Shown here: positions 1-6,062 of the stretch, piece after piece | Layout: every line of letters starts with the position of its first letter | Numbering within the stretch: the stretch's first letter is position 1 | DNA from: JBCCWR01 sp039193385 | GTDB taxonomy: Bacteria; Verrucomicrobiota; Verrucomicrobiia; Methylacidiphilales; JBCCWR01 | Assembly (NCBI GenBank): GCA_039193385.1 | Contig: JBCCWR010000098.1 | Coordinates: 1 to 8,791 of the forward strand | DNA length: 8,791 bases | Direction: 5' to 3' | Program-made: the position numbers and the translations under genes | Notes under the pieces: model-generated | Told to the model about the DNA's origin: nothing | Database searches by the model: none | Seen by the model: only the letters and a program-made list of their open reading frames with translations

Positions 1-428
1 AGACGGAAAGTCAGCCCTGGTGGGAGGTGGACCTGGGACAAGAGGCAGATATCAGTCAGGTAAATATTTACAACCGTACAAGTTGTTGCTCGGAAAGGCT
101 AAGAGACTTTTATATCCTGGTCTCCTCACAGCCCTTCGGAGCTTCTTCTCTGAGTGATCTGATTAATTCTCCTGAAGTACAATCCACCTTTATATCTGGT
201 CAGATTGGAACCTTGGGAAATATTCCTTTCGAAGTGACTGGGCGATATGTTAGACTTCAGTTGTCAAGTACAAATGCAGTCCTACATATGGCAGAAGTAG
301 AAGTAATGGGCTGTCCTGCCGATCCCAGCGCTAACCCGTGTTTGGGGACTCCTCCGGTAAGTATTGATCCAGCTGGACCTTTTACGGTGGATGCAGGGAT
401 ACAGTCCATGGTTGCCAACTTTGTATGA
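1..428 (+). CDS. Discoidin / F5/8 type C domain protein, C-terminal fragment (5' end outside the window, 3' end probably broken)
   Basis: The reading frame is open from the left edge (first full codon at 3), so the true start lies outside. A GTG at 27 is internal: the residues before it (QPWWEVDLG) are the characteristic opening strand of a galactose-binding-like discoidin domain. The domain continues through IYNRTSCC and DFYILVSS and closes with GRYVRLQL and AEVEVMGC, about residues 5-104 of the visible part. Such domains bind carbohydrate or surface ligands in large exported or surface proteins. A short linker follows, then PVSIDPAGPFTVDAGIQ, which looks like the first strand of an Ig-like repeat. 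That repeat should run tens of residues further, but the frame hits TGA at 426 after about 20. The protein style recalls multidomain secreted proteins of Bacteroidota (inference). G+C is 47% over 1-420, against 36% over 421-660. Confidence 0.75.
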   Translation, partial: TESQPWWEVDLGQEADISQVNIYNRTSCCSERLRDFYILVSSQPFGASSLSDLINSPEVQSTFISGQIGTLGNIPFEVTGRYVRLQLSSTNAVLHMAEVEVMGCPADPSANPCLGTPPVSIDPAGPFTVDAGIQSMVANFV

Positions 429-597
429 TTTCGCCTTTATTATTCTTTATTTCCTGAAACTCAAAAGAAGTAAATGTTCGAGCAAATTCCTCTTTGGGTG
501 GGCGTTTAAAGATAATAACGCCTTGAACAATGAATAGCACAAGCAGGTGAACTGCTATGCTGGAGACAAGCACATAGCAAAATGTTTTATCTTTCAA
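382..597 (-). CDS. TonB-like N-terminal membrane-anchor protein, apparently 3'-truncated
   Basis: The translation opens with a few charged residues, then one hydrophobic helix (about residues 6-30) followed by KRPPKEE, so the N-terminus is inside and the rest is periplasmic. Within the helix S13-I-A-V-H17 matches the SxxxH motif by which TonB contacts ExbB/ExbD. TonB passes proton-motive force to outer-membrane transporters. Known TonB-like proteins are usually about 200 residues or more, with a proline-rich linker and a C-terminal domain. This one stops at 71 residues, and its last dozen residues are read from DNA that on the plus strand encodes the discoidin protein, so the original 3' end seems lost near position 420. 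The start is TTG (597-595), sharing TTGA with the stop of the RelE-like gene, a translational-coupling layout. The family call rests on topology and one motif, so it is moderate. Confidence 0.5.
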   Translation of the reverse strand: MKDKTFCYVLVSSIAVHLLVLFIVQGVIIFKRPPKEEFARTFTSFEFQEIKNNKGEIIQSWQPWTVSLHPP

Positions 598-974
598 TTT
601 TTAGGGTTCCCACTTTCTGGATGATCAATCATTTTCCAGAAGTTTGGATTCTTCTGAAGTTCTTCATCCTCCGCCAGTTGTACATTCGACCGAAAAAGGA
701 AATCTTTCAGTGTGTTTTTATGAATAACGCGTTGGATGTAGAGTCCCTCATCACGTTGTTCAAAGTAAATACGGTATTCACGTGTACGGTAACGGAAAAG
801 TGTGCGAGCTTCGCTTTTCATAACACCAAATTTATCAGAGTTTTTTTCAACAAAATTGGGTTGAATAACATTAAATTCTGCAAGGATTTCGAGCTGTAGA
901 TCCTTAGGCAGTGCAGAGATTTCTGCAGAGCTTACTGGAGAAAAGATGATCTGAATATTCTCTGATTCATTCAT
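594..974 (-). CDS. RelE/ParE-fold protein (toxin-like), no antitoxin adjacent
   Basis: This 126-residue protein begins at ATG 974-972. Residues 20-38 (ALPKDLQLEILAEF region) resemble the RelE/ParE helix pair. Residues 57-95 carry the diagnostic beta-sheet core, with LFRYRTREYRIYFE matching the common LYRYRVGDYRVIYE pattern and QRVIHKNTLKDF matching the final strand and helix. RelE toxins cleave ribosome-bound mRNA and ParE toxins poison gyrase; which activity applies, if any, cannot be seen here. Basic and aromatic residues R61, R63, R65, Y67 and R82 are present in the core. A tail of about 30 residues (98-126), rich in acidic residues and ending near NPNFWKMID, goes beyond the usual fold. 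The upstream 195 bases hold no antitoxin gene, and the downstream partner is a membrane protein overlapping by four bases. It could be a domesticated or solitary family member. Confidence 0.65.
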   Translation of the reverse strand: MNESENIQIIFSPVSSAEISALPKDLQLEILAEFNVIQPNFVEKNSDKFGVMKSEARTLFRYRTREYRIYFEQRDEGLYIQRVIHKNTLKDFLFRSNVQLAEDEELQKNPNFWKMIDHPESGNPKN

Positions 975-1004
975 AGTATTTTTCTATCTCTAGTAATATT
1001 TCAA

Positions 1005-1032
1005 TTTATATCATGTGCTTATCAAATGTACA
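1005..1032 (-). promoter_or_regulatory. Candidate promoter for the RelE-like / TonB-like unit
   Basis: On the minus strand TGTACA (1032-1027) and TATAAA (1010-1005) are separated by 16 bases and lie about 30 bases upstream of the ATG at 974. The -10 box matches consensus at five of six positions and the -35 box at four. The surrounding DNA is AT-rich, so chance matches are likely. Confidence 0.3.
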
Positions 1033-1057
1033 CCTCGGATTTTAAATAAATTCTATC

Positions 1058-1084
1058 TTAATAACGATTTGGATCTATTATTAA
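1058..1084. repeat. Imperfect palindrome in the divergent region, possible operator
   Basis: Perfect 7-base inverted arms TTAATAA (1058-1064) and TTATTAA (1078-1084) flank a 13-base centre that itself contains GAT-TTGG-ATC. It lies between the leftward RelE-like gene and the rightward phosphoesterase operon, where a regulator of either could bind. The rest of 975-1169 is AT-rich with no gene, no clear hairpin terminator and no recognisable riboswitch. Confidence 0.3.
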
Positions 1085-1169
1085 CTATGTCGTATTACTT
1101 GAATAATGATTCAGAAATTGCCTAGCTTTAGTTGATTAAATCAGATTATGCAGTATTTAAATAAGTTGA

Positions 1170-1610
1170 ATGAAGATAGCAGTCATTTCAGATACACATG
1201 ACAAATTGCCTGAGCATTGTCTTGATTTGCTCAAAAAAAGTCATGTTGATGAGATCTGGCATCTAGGCGATGTAACCAAACAGAACATAGTCGATGACTT
1301 AATGACCTTAGAAAAACCTCTGAAAGGCGTTCGCGGTAACTGTGATTGGGATTCGAGCTGGCCTATGACACTTTCTGAACAAGTAGATGGCCTTAGATTT
1401 ATGCTTGTCCATATTCCTCCAGCCAATTGTCCATCGCACTTCGACGCTCTTTTGCACGGGCATACACATGTGCCAAGAGATGAAATTATCAATGATGTTC
1501 GATTTCTTAATCCAGGCACAGTCGGGAAACCAAACAAAGGGGCTCCTCCGAGTTTGGCTATTTTAGAAACCAAGAATGGCTCTTTTACCTGGGATCTGTT
1601 ACTTCTGTAA
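1170..1610 (+). CDS. YfcE/MJ0936-type metallophosphoesterase
   Basis: A complete 146-residue calcineurin-like phosphoesterase. The dinuclear metal site is intact: D8 and H10 in SDTHD, D34 in HLGDV, N57 in RGNCD, H81 in LVHIP, and H98 and H100 in GHTH. The family signature NPGTV follows at 114-118. Relatives of this small single-domain type hydrolyse phosphodiesters with Mn2+ or similar metals in the cytoplasm; the physiological substrate is generally unknown and is not revealed here. The length is slightly under the usual 150-180 residues, with the region between GNCD and the next histidine compact. ATG at 1170 is chosen because the first beta strand (KIAVISD) begins immediately after it. No Shine-Dalgarno sequence precedes it. 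It is the first gene of an apparent operon, with thiL starting five bases after its stop. Confidence 0.88.
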   Translation: MKIAVISDTHDKLPEHCLDLLKKSHVDEIWHLGDVTKQNIVDDLMTLEKPLKGVRGNCDWDSSWPMTLSEQVDGLRFMLVHIPPANCPSHFDALLHGHTHVPRDEIINDVRFLNPGTVGKPNKGAPPSLAILETKNGSFTWDLLLL

Positions 1611-1615
1611 CTTCG

Positions 1616-2518
1616 ATGCCAAGCAAACGTTCTAAAATCAAAAAATCAGAAGATGAAATTATCGGTGAATGGGTAAAGCAATGGAGTTCAGATTCACCAA
1701 AGATAATCGGTGATGATTGCGCTGTTCTTGCTTCCCCACCTCATGCTTGTGTACCTCTGCTTAAAACGGACGCTGTTATACAAGGGTTACATTTTAGCGC
1801 GAATGATTCTTTAAAATGGGTTGGGCACAAAGCATTAGCTCGAGTTTTGAGCGACTTTGCCGCAATGGGGGGGATACCTGGTGCAGTGGTTGTAGCAGTA
1901 GGTATACCGGAAAATGTAAATCATAGTCTAATTTCAAGAGCTTATAAAGGCATGTCAGAATTGGCCGAGCGTTTTCAATGTAAACTTGTGGGAGGAGAGA
2001 CAACGCGTAGCAAAGTTCTGCAATTTACCGTTTCAGGAATAGGTTGGGTTAAAAAAGGTAAACAAGTTATGCGTTCTGGAGCTTGCGCAGGCGATGCAAT
2101 TTTTGTTACTGGCAAGCTCGGCGGAAACTATATAAACGGAAGCAAGCGTCATCTAAAATTTGAACCACGCATAGTGGAAGGTGCCTGGCTAGCAGAGCAT
2201 GGTTATGCCAGCGCTATGATAGATTTGAGTGATGGTCTCGGTAAAGATTTACCACGCATTTCGACTGCTTCGAATGTTTCCTTTAAATTATTTTTAGAAC
2301 AGATTCCTCTGAAGCGAGGTATTACTACAGGTGATGCTGTGAATGAGGGTGAAGATTATGAGTTGCTTTTTACTGTTCCGAATCAACGAAAAGCTGCGCT
2401 TTTAAAGAATTGGAAATTTGATCTTCCATTGACAGAGATTGGCCAAATTTTAGATCAAGATTTTGCAGTCGAAGTGGGTGATCTGATATTGAAAGGGTTT
2501 GATCATTTTAGTAAATGA
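1616..2518 (+). CDS. thiL: Thiamine-monophosphate kinase
   Basis: ThiL phosphorylates thiamine monophosphate with ATP to give thiamine diphosphate, the cofactor of transketolase and pyruvate dehydrogenase. The 300-residue protein shows the family motifs in order: GDDCAV (32-37), KTDAVIQGLHF (50-60; usually TTDxxVEGVHF), WVGHKALARVLSDFAAMGG (68-86), VGGETTRS (125-132), RSGACAGDAIFVTGKLGG (153-170), MIDLSDGL (201-208) and NEGEDYELLF (243-252). The aspartates of DD33-34, D52, D80 and D206 are the expected Mg/ATP ligands. The common GGDTT is GGETT here, a conservative change of an acidic residue. Length is normal. The start lies five bases after the preceding stop with no Shine-Dalgarno sequence, and the stop overlaps the tsaE start by four bases (ATGA), so translation is probably coupled. 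No other thiamine gene is nearby. Confidence 0.93.
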   Translation: MPSKRSKIKKSEDEIIGEWVKQWSSDSPKIIGDDCAVLASPPHACVPLLKTDAVIQGLHFSANDSLKWVGHKALARVLSDFAAMGGIPGAVVVAVGIPENVNHSLISRAYKGMSELAERFQCKLVGGETTRSKVLQFTVSGIGWVKKGKQVMRSGACAGDAIFVTGKLGGNYINGSKRHLKFEPRIVEGAWLAEHGYASAMIDLSDGLGKDLPRISTASNVSFKLFLEQIPLKRGITTGDAVNEGEDYELLFTVPNQRKAALLKNWKFDLPLTEIGQILDQDFAVEVGDLILKGFDHFSK

Positions 2519-2946
2519 AGACAGATGAATTTATCTCTAAGAGCATTGAAGATTCGCATCATAGCGCCGCACGACTTGCTACTGATTTACAGGTTGGCTC
2601 GGTCATTCAACTGAATGGTGATCTTGGTTCAGGTAAGACCGAATGGGTAAAAGGATTGGTTGCAGCATTGGGTTCTGACGAAGAAGTGACCAGCCCGAGT
2701 TTTGCTTTGCTCAATGAATACCGTGAGGGACGTTTGCCCGTTTACCACTGGGATTTATATCGCCTTGAAGTTTCTGTAGACTGGTCGGTTCTTGATTTGC
2801 CTGATCAGCTTCCAAGTCGCGATGGCGTTACTGTGGTCGAATGGCCTACGCGTTATACCTCTCATTGGCCTGAATCAACCTTGGTGATCGATATCGAAAT
2901 CATATCGGAAAATACACGTAAATTTAAGATGCAAATGCTTACCTAA
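2515..2946 (+). CDS. tsaE: tRNA threonylcarbamoyladenosine biosynthesis ATPase TsaE
   Basis: TsaE is the small P-loop ATPase that, with TsaB and TsaD, installs threonylcarbamoyl on A37 of tRNAs reading ANN codons. The 143-residue sequence has the Walker A loop GDLGSGKT (35-42), the switch-like TSPSFALLNEY (59-69), HWDLYRL (78-84) and the Walker B-like VVEWPTRY (107-114), all at expected spacing for the family (usually 140-160 residues). The usual serine or threonine pair at the end of the P-loop is T42-E43 here. Its ATG overlaps the thiL stop. At the 3' end it runs eight bases into the stop region of leftward prs, with no room for a separate terminator. thiL-tsaE pairing has no obvious pathway logic and probably reflects co-transcription only. 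Confidence 0.93.
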   Translation: MKTDEFISKSIEDSHHSAARLATDLQVGSVIQLNGDLGSGKTEWVKGLVAALGSDEEVTSPSFALLNEYREGRLPVYHWDLYRLEVSVDWSVLDLPDQLPSRDGVTVVEWPTRYTSHWPESTLVIDIEIISENTRKFKMQMLT

Positions 2947-3907
2947 ACAGCACGGATACAGATTCACCATAGTGAACGCGTTTGATAGCTTCACCAATAA
3001 GTTCAGCAATACTGAGGACTGTGACGGGGACGCCTTCAACCTGTGGTATTGGAGTTGAGTCGGTCGTGATGAGCTCACAAATTTCAGATTTCTTAAGACG
3101 ATCATGGGCCAAATCATTAAAGATAGCGTGAGAGACTCCAGCATAGATGTCTTTTACCCCCGCTTCACGCAGAATCTTTGCCGCAGCAGTAAGAGTTCCC
3201 GCAGTCTCTGTCATATCATCAACGATCAACACATTGTGATCTTTAACGTCACCGACTACGTAAAGAGATTTAATTTCTGTGGCACTGACACGGCGTTTGG
3301 CAATGATGGCTAGTTCAGTTCCCAGTGCCTGTGAGTAAGCTTGTGCCATTTTCATTCCGCCTACGTCTGGTGAGACAATGATAAGATTTTTCACTTTTTT
3401 AGTCTTTAAATATTCATAAAAAACTGGTGCGGCATAAAGATGGTCGACTGGAATATCGAAAAAGCCCTGTATTTGTTGAGCATGTAAATCCATAGTCAAA
3501 ACGCGATGTGCGCCGGCAGATGTGAGCAGATTTGCCACCAGTTTAGCGGTAATAGGTACACGAGGTTTGTCTTTGCGGTCCTGTCTGGCATAGCCATAAA
3601 ATGGCATAACAGCTGTGATACGATGTGCACTGGCTCTTCGTGCCGCATCAATCATAATAAAAAGTTCCATAAGGTGATGATTGGTCGGAGGGCAGGTAGG
3701 TTGGATAATGAAAATGTCATTTCCACGGATGTTTTCTTTGTATTGAACAAAACTTTCACCGTCTGGGAATGCTGATACATCTGCCTGACCTAGAGGAATT
3801 CCAATGTATGAGGCGATTTTTTTGGCTAGTTCCTTGTTCGCTGAGCCGCTGAAGACCTGGAGTTCTTTACCGAATGTATTGACCACGCGGCATAATGTTT
3901 TAACCAA
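2939..3907 (-). CDS. prs: Ribose-phosphate pyrophosphokinase (PRPP synthase)
   Basis: Prs transfers pyrophosphate from ATP to ribose-5-phosphate, making PRPP for nucleotide, histidine, tryptophan and NAD synthesis. The fold's landmarks are present (numbered from the TTG start): FSGSAN (19-24), FPDGE (47-51), ARQDRKDKPR (107-116), DLHAQQIQGFF (140-150), SPDVGG (179-184), the flexible loop AKRR (203-206) and the PRPP loop VDDMTETAGT (229-238). In well-studied enzymes this last motif is DDMIDTxGT, so here IleAsp is replaced by ThrGlu, keeping an acid. The start is uncertain. No ATG is available in frame before the first domain strand; the choices are TTG at 3907 (322 residues) or GTG at 3886 (315 residues, closer to the usual 310-320), and an in-frame stop lies just upstream. 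Neither has a Shine-Dalgarno sequence. The gene is convergent with tsaE and divergent from gnd. Confidence 0.95.
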   Translation of the reverse strand: MVKTLCRVVNTFGKELQVFSGSANKELAKKIASYIGIPLGQADVSAFPDGESFVQYKENIRGNDIFIIQPTCPPTNHHLMELFIMIDAARRASAHRITAVMPFYGYARQDRKDKPRVPITAKLVANLLTSAGAHRVLTMDLHAQQIQGFFDIPVDHLYAAPVFYEYLKTKKVKNLIIVSPDVGGMKMAQAYSQALGTELAIIAKRRVSATEIKSLYVVGDVKDHNVLIVDDMTETAGTLTAAAKILREAGVKDIYAGVSHAIFNDLAHDRLKKSEICELITTDSTPIPQVEGVPVTVLSIAELIGEAIKRVHYGESVSVLFR

Positions 3908-4013
3908 GCTGCAGTCGCAAGGGAAAAGTCATAAAATTGTAAAAAAGCAGAGATTTTTTGCTCCCACTAGGCCAGAAGAGTGTGAATGGAACCTTCGTCA
4001 CATAGAACTATTT

Positions 4014-4041
4014 GTTGTACGAATGATATTAAGGTTGTCAA
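4014..4041 (-). promoter_or_regulatory. Candidate prs promoter
   Basis: On the minus strand a perfect TTGACA (4041-4036) is followed after 16 bases by TACAAC (4019-4014), which matches the -10 consensus at four of six positions. Transcription would begin near 4007, leaving an untranslated leader of about 100 bases before prs. Because gnd starts at 4075 on the other strand, this box lies in the shared divergent region and could overlap gnd control signals. Confidence 0.35.
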
Positions 4042-4074
4042 TTAAGTCGTTTGGCAGTGGAATGTCACGCGAAT

Positions 4075-5580
4075 ATGAGTGCTACATCTGATATTGGATT
4101 AGTGGGATTAGCGGTTATGGGTCAAAATTTGGCTCTAAACATTGCTGATCATGGTTTTAAGATCTCCGTTTATAATCGCACAGCTGCGAAGACAGAAGAG
4201 TTTGTAAAGAATAATCCTGATACGCCAGGAGGCCTTGAAGGCTGCTCTACACTGGAAGAGTTTGTTGCTTCGTTGAAGCGACCTCGTAAGATCATTATTC
4301 TTGTAAAAGCAGGCGGCCCAACGGACGCTGTCATAGAAAGCTTGCTACCTTTACTGGAGCCAGAAGATATTATTATTGATGGTGGAAATGCACTGTGGAC
4401 AGATACGATTCGCCGTGAAAAAGACCTCAAGGAAAAAGGGTTTCGCTTCATTGGTTCTGGAGTATCTGGTGGCGAGGAAGGCGCACGTTTTGGTCCTTCA
4501 TTAATGCCTGGTGGTGCTGAGTCTTCCTGGAAAGAACTGGAGCCCATTTGGCAAGCAATAGCTGCAAAAGTAGATGCAGAAACAGGTAAGCCTTTAGAAG
4601 GCGCTAAGCCAGGCAAGCCCGTAGAGGGTGGAGTCCCTTGTACATGCTATGTTGGGCCTAATGGTGCGGGTCACTATGTGAAGATGGTTCACAATGGCAT
4701 TGAGTACGGCGATATGCAGCTCATATGTGAAGCTTACAATATATTACGCCACGCCGCAGGGCTAAGTGTTATAGAAATTGAAGCTATTTTCAAACACTGG
4801 AATGCGGGCGACTTGGACTCATTTCTTGTAGAAATCACAGGAAATATTCTCAGTTTTAGTGATCCTTTAACAGGTCAACCTATGGTTGACGTTATTATGG
4901 ACCGCGCAGGGCAAAAAGGAACGGGTAAATGGACTATCATGTCTGCATTAGAAGAGGGTATTCCTTGTTCTACCATGTCAGAGGCGGTATTTGCGCGTTG
5001 TATATCTGCTATTAAAGAGGAACGTGTTATTGCTTCAAATACGCTTGCCGGGCCTAAAAATGTTTTGATAGACCTAAGTATGGGCAAAGAAAAGTTTATC
5101 GAAGCCGTTCGTGATTCGCTCTATGCCTCAAAGATTTGCTCTTATGCGCAGGGTTTTGCACTTATGAGTGCAAAGTCGAAAGAAGAAAACTGGAATCTAA
5201 ATTTTGGTGATATTTCCATGATTTGGCGGGGTGGTTGTATTATTCGTGCCCGCTTCCTGCAGCGAATTAAAGATGCTTTTGATCGTGACCCTAAACTTCC
5301 AAACCTTCTTCTAGATCCTTATTTCAAGGAAGTTATTGAAAGTACCCAGGCAAATTGGAGAATGATTGTATCCCAGTCTGCGCTAACTGGCATCCCAATT
5401 CCTGCTTTTGGGGCCTCATTAGCTTATTTTGACAGCTACCGGAGTGAGAGATTGCCTGCTAACTTATTACAGGCTCAACGTGATTATTTTGGCTCTCATA
5501 CCTACGAGCGTGTAGACCAGCCCAAAGGAAAGTTTTTTCATCTCGACTGGGTCGGAGACAAAAAGCAATACGACGCTTAA
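4075..5580 (+). CDS. gnd: 6-phosphogluconate dehydrogenase, decarboxylating
   Basis: Gnd oxidatively decarboxylates 6-phosphogluconate to ribulose-5-phosphate, yielding NADPH in the pentose phosphate pathway. The ATG at 4075 is preferred because the NADP-binding Rossmann strand follows directly (IGLVGLAVMGQNLA, 7-20); an upstream in-frame TTG at 4051 would add eight residues without family resemblance. NRT at 34-36 fits NADP preference. Other signatures are IDGGNALWTDT (101-111), GSGVSGGEEGARFGPS (127-142), and the catalytic K203 and E210 in HYVKMVHNGIEYGDMQ. The all-alpha C-terminal domain continues to SHTYERVD and FHLDWVG near the end. At 501 residues it is longer than the E. coli enzyme (468), mainly through an insertion of about 17 residues (168-186) just before PCTCYVG, plus a short C-terminal tail. 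A hairpin follows the stop. Confidence 0.96.
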   Translation: MSATSDIGLVGLAVMGQNLALNIADHGFKISVYNRTAAKTEEFVKNNPDTPGGLEGCSTLEEFVASLKRPRKIIILVKAGGPTDAVIESLLPLLEPEDIIIDGGNALWTDTIRREKDLKEKGFRFIGSGVSGGEEGARFGPSLMPGGAESSWKELEPIWQAIAAKVDAETGKPLEGAKPGKPVEGGVPCTCYVGPNGAGHYVKMVHNGIEYGDMQLICEAYNILRHAAGLSVIEIEAIFKHWNAGDLDSFLVEITGNILSFSDPLTGQPMVDVIMDRAGQKGTGKWTIMSALEEGIPCSTMSEAVFARCISAIKEERVIASNTLAGPKNVLIDLSMGKEKFIEAVRDSLYASKICSYAQGFALMSAKSKEENWNLNFGDISMIWRGGCIIRARFLQRIKDAFDRDPKLPNLLLDPYFKEVIESTQANWRMIVSQSALTGIPIPAFGASLAYFDSYRSERLPANLLQAQRDYFGSHTYERVDQPKGKFFHLDWVGDKKQYDA

Positions 5581-5594
5581 AAGATGTATTTAAC

Positions 5595-5629
5595 AAAGCA
5601 GTAGCAGATCAAGGTAATGTTACTGCTTT
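5595..5629. terminator. Hairpin between convergent gnd and the 125-residue gene, probable terminator
   Basis: AAAGCAGTA (5595-5603) pairs perfectly with TACTGCTTT (5621-5629) across a 17-base loop, 14 bases after the gnd stop. Downstream on the plus strand is ATTTCCC rather than a long T run, so intrinsic termination may be weak. The right arm overlaps the stop codon and last codons of the leftward gene, so one element would serve both strands. Confidence 0.5.
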
Positions 5630-5997
5630 ATTTCCCAACTTAATCGGTATTCTTTGGTTAAAGCCATGAAATCTAGATCTGACAGAGTACGAAAGTAAAT
5701 CAGGGCTTCATTGAAATCTGGGTTATAATCCCATAGCAAGGGGTTTATTTGACTGGTGCATGCAGCACAAGCCCATATGATACGAGTCGATTCTTCAACA
5801 GCTTGGCAACTTTCTCTGAGACCCCGAATAATCATCGTGTCCGTATTATTTTCTGTAGGTAAAAGTTGACTAGGTGGTGGAACAGCTTCAATTAATTCTT
5901 TAACACGTGTAAGACAAGATTGAGTGATAGAGCAGTCCTGATATTCTTTGGCATGTTTCTCAAAGCGGGCTAGGGCAGGGATATCGCACAATTCCAT
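5620..5997 (-). CDS. Conserved-looking hypothetical protein, cysteine-rich, 125 residues
   Basis: I do not recognise this protein. It starts at ATG 5997-5995 and has no signal peptide or membrane segment, so it is probably cytoplasmic. It appears mostly helical, with a proline break at PPP (40-42). Six cysteines (C4, C22, C28, C64, C77, C80) are many for a protein of this size. The last two form CAAC inside a hydrophobic helix (IIWACAACTSQINPL, 73-87), which could be a metal or redox site but may simply be structural. The C-terminal third (ALIYFRTLSDLDFMALTKEYRL) is amphipathic. It lies between gnd and a divergent DNA glycosylase gene, 65 bases apart. The length, the tidy 3' hairpin and the lack of a better frame on the other strand support a real gene. 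No function is proposed. Confidence 0.65.
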   Translation of the reverse strand: MELCDIPALARFEKHAKEYQDCSITQSCLTRVKELIEAVPPPSQLLPTENNTDTMIIRGLRESCQAVEESTRIIWACAACTSQINPLLWDYNPDFNEALIYFRTLSDLDFMALTKEYRLSWEIKQ

Positions 5998-6026
5998 AAA
6001 TAAATATTTTCGTTAACAGTATGTAT

Positions 6027-6053
6027 TTTGCATAATTGTAACCAAAATGCAAA
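6027..6053. repeat. Inverted repeat in the divergent spacer, possible operator
   Basis: TTTGCAT (6027-6033) and ATGCAAA (6047-6053) are perfect 7-base arms around a 13-base centre, in the 65-base gap between the leftward hypothetical gene and the glycosylase gene. The left arm overlaps a possible -10 box, CATAAT (6031-6036), reading toward the glycosylase. It could be a repressor site or a chance AT-rich palindrome. Confidence 0.3.
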
Positions 6054-6062
6054 CCGTTGCTT

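Noticed and set aside
582..899. Plus-strand open frame of 105 codons
   Set aside because: It lies antisense to the RelE-like gene, its translation shows no family resemblance, and the minus strand has clear RelE core motifs.
975..1169. TPP riboswitch controlling the operon containing thiL
   Set aside because: The conserved thi-box core is not seen in the spacer, and thiL itself is only five bases behind the preceding gene.
1241..1573. Minus-strand open frame of 110 codons inside the phosphoesterase gene
   Set aside because: It is antisense to an intact metal-site protein, with no recognisable motif and no start signal.
3943..3966. A-run/T-run hairpin near GTAAAAAAGCAGAGATTTTTTGC as a terminator
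   Set aside because: The stem would be only six A-T pairs with no G-C, too weak for an intrinsic terminator, and it lies upstream of both divergent genes.
3981..4002. TGTGA-N12-TCACA resembling a CRP/FNR-type site between prs and gnd
   Set aside because: The CRP consensus has a 6-base spacer. Five-base arms with 12 between are expected by chance, and no regulator gene is seen.
4170..4616. Minus-strand open frame of 148 codons inside gnd
   Set aside because: Its serine/proline-rich translation is typical of a shadow frame, and gnd in this stretch is fully conserved.
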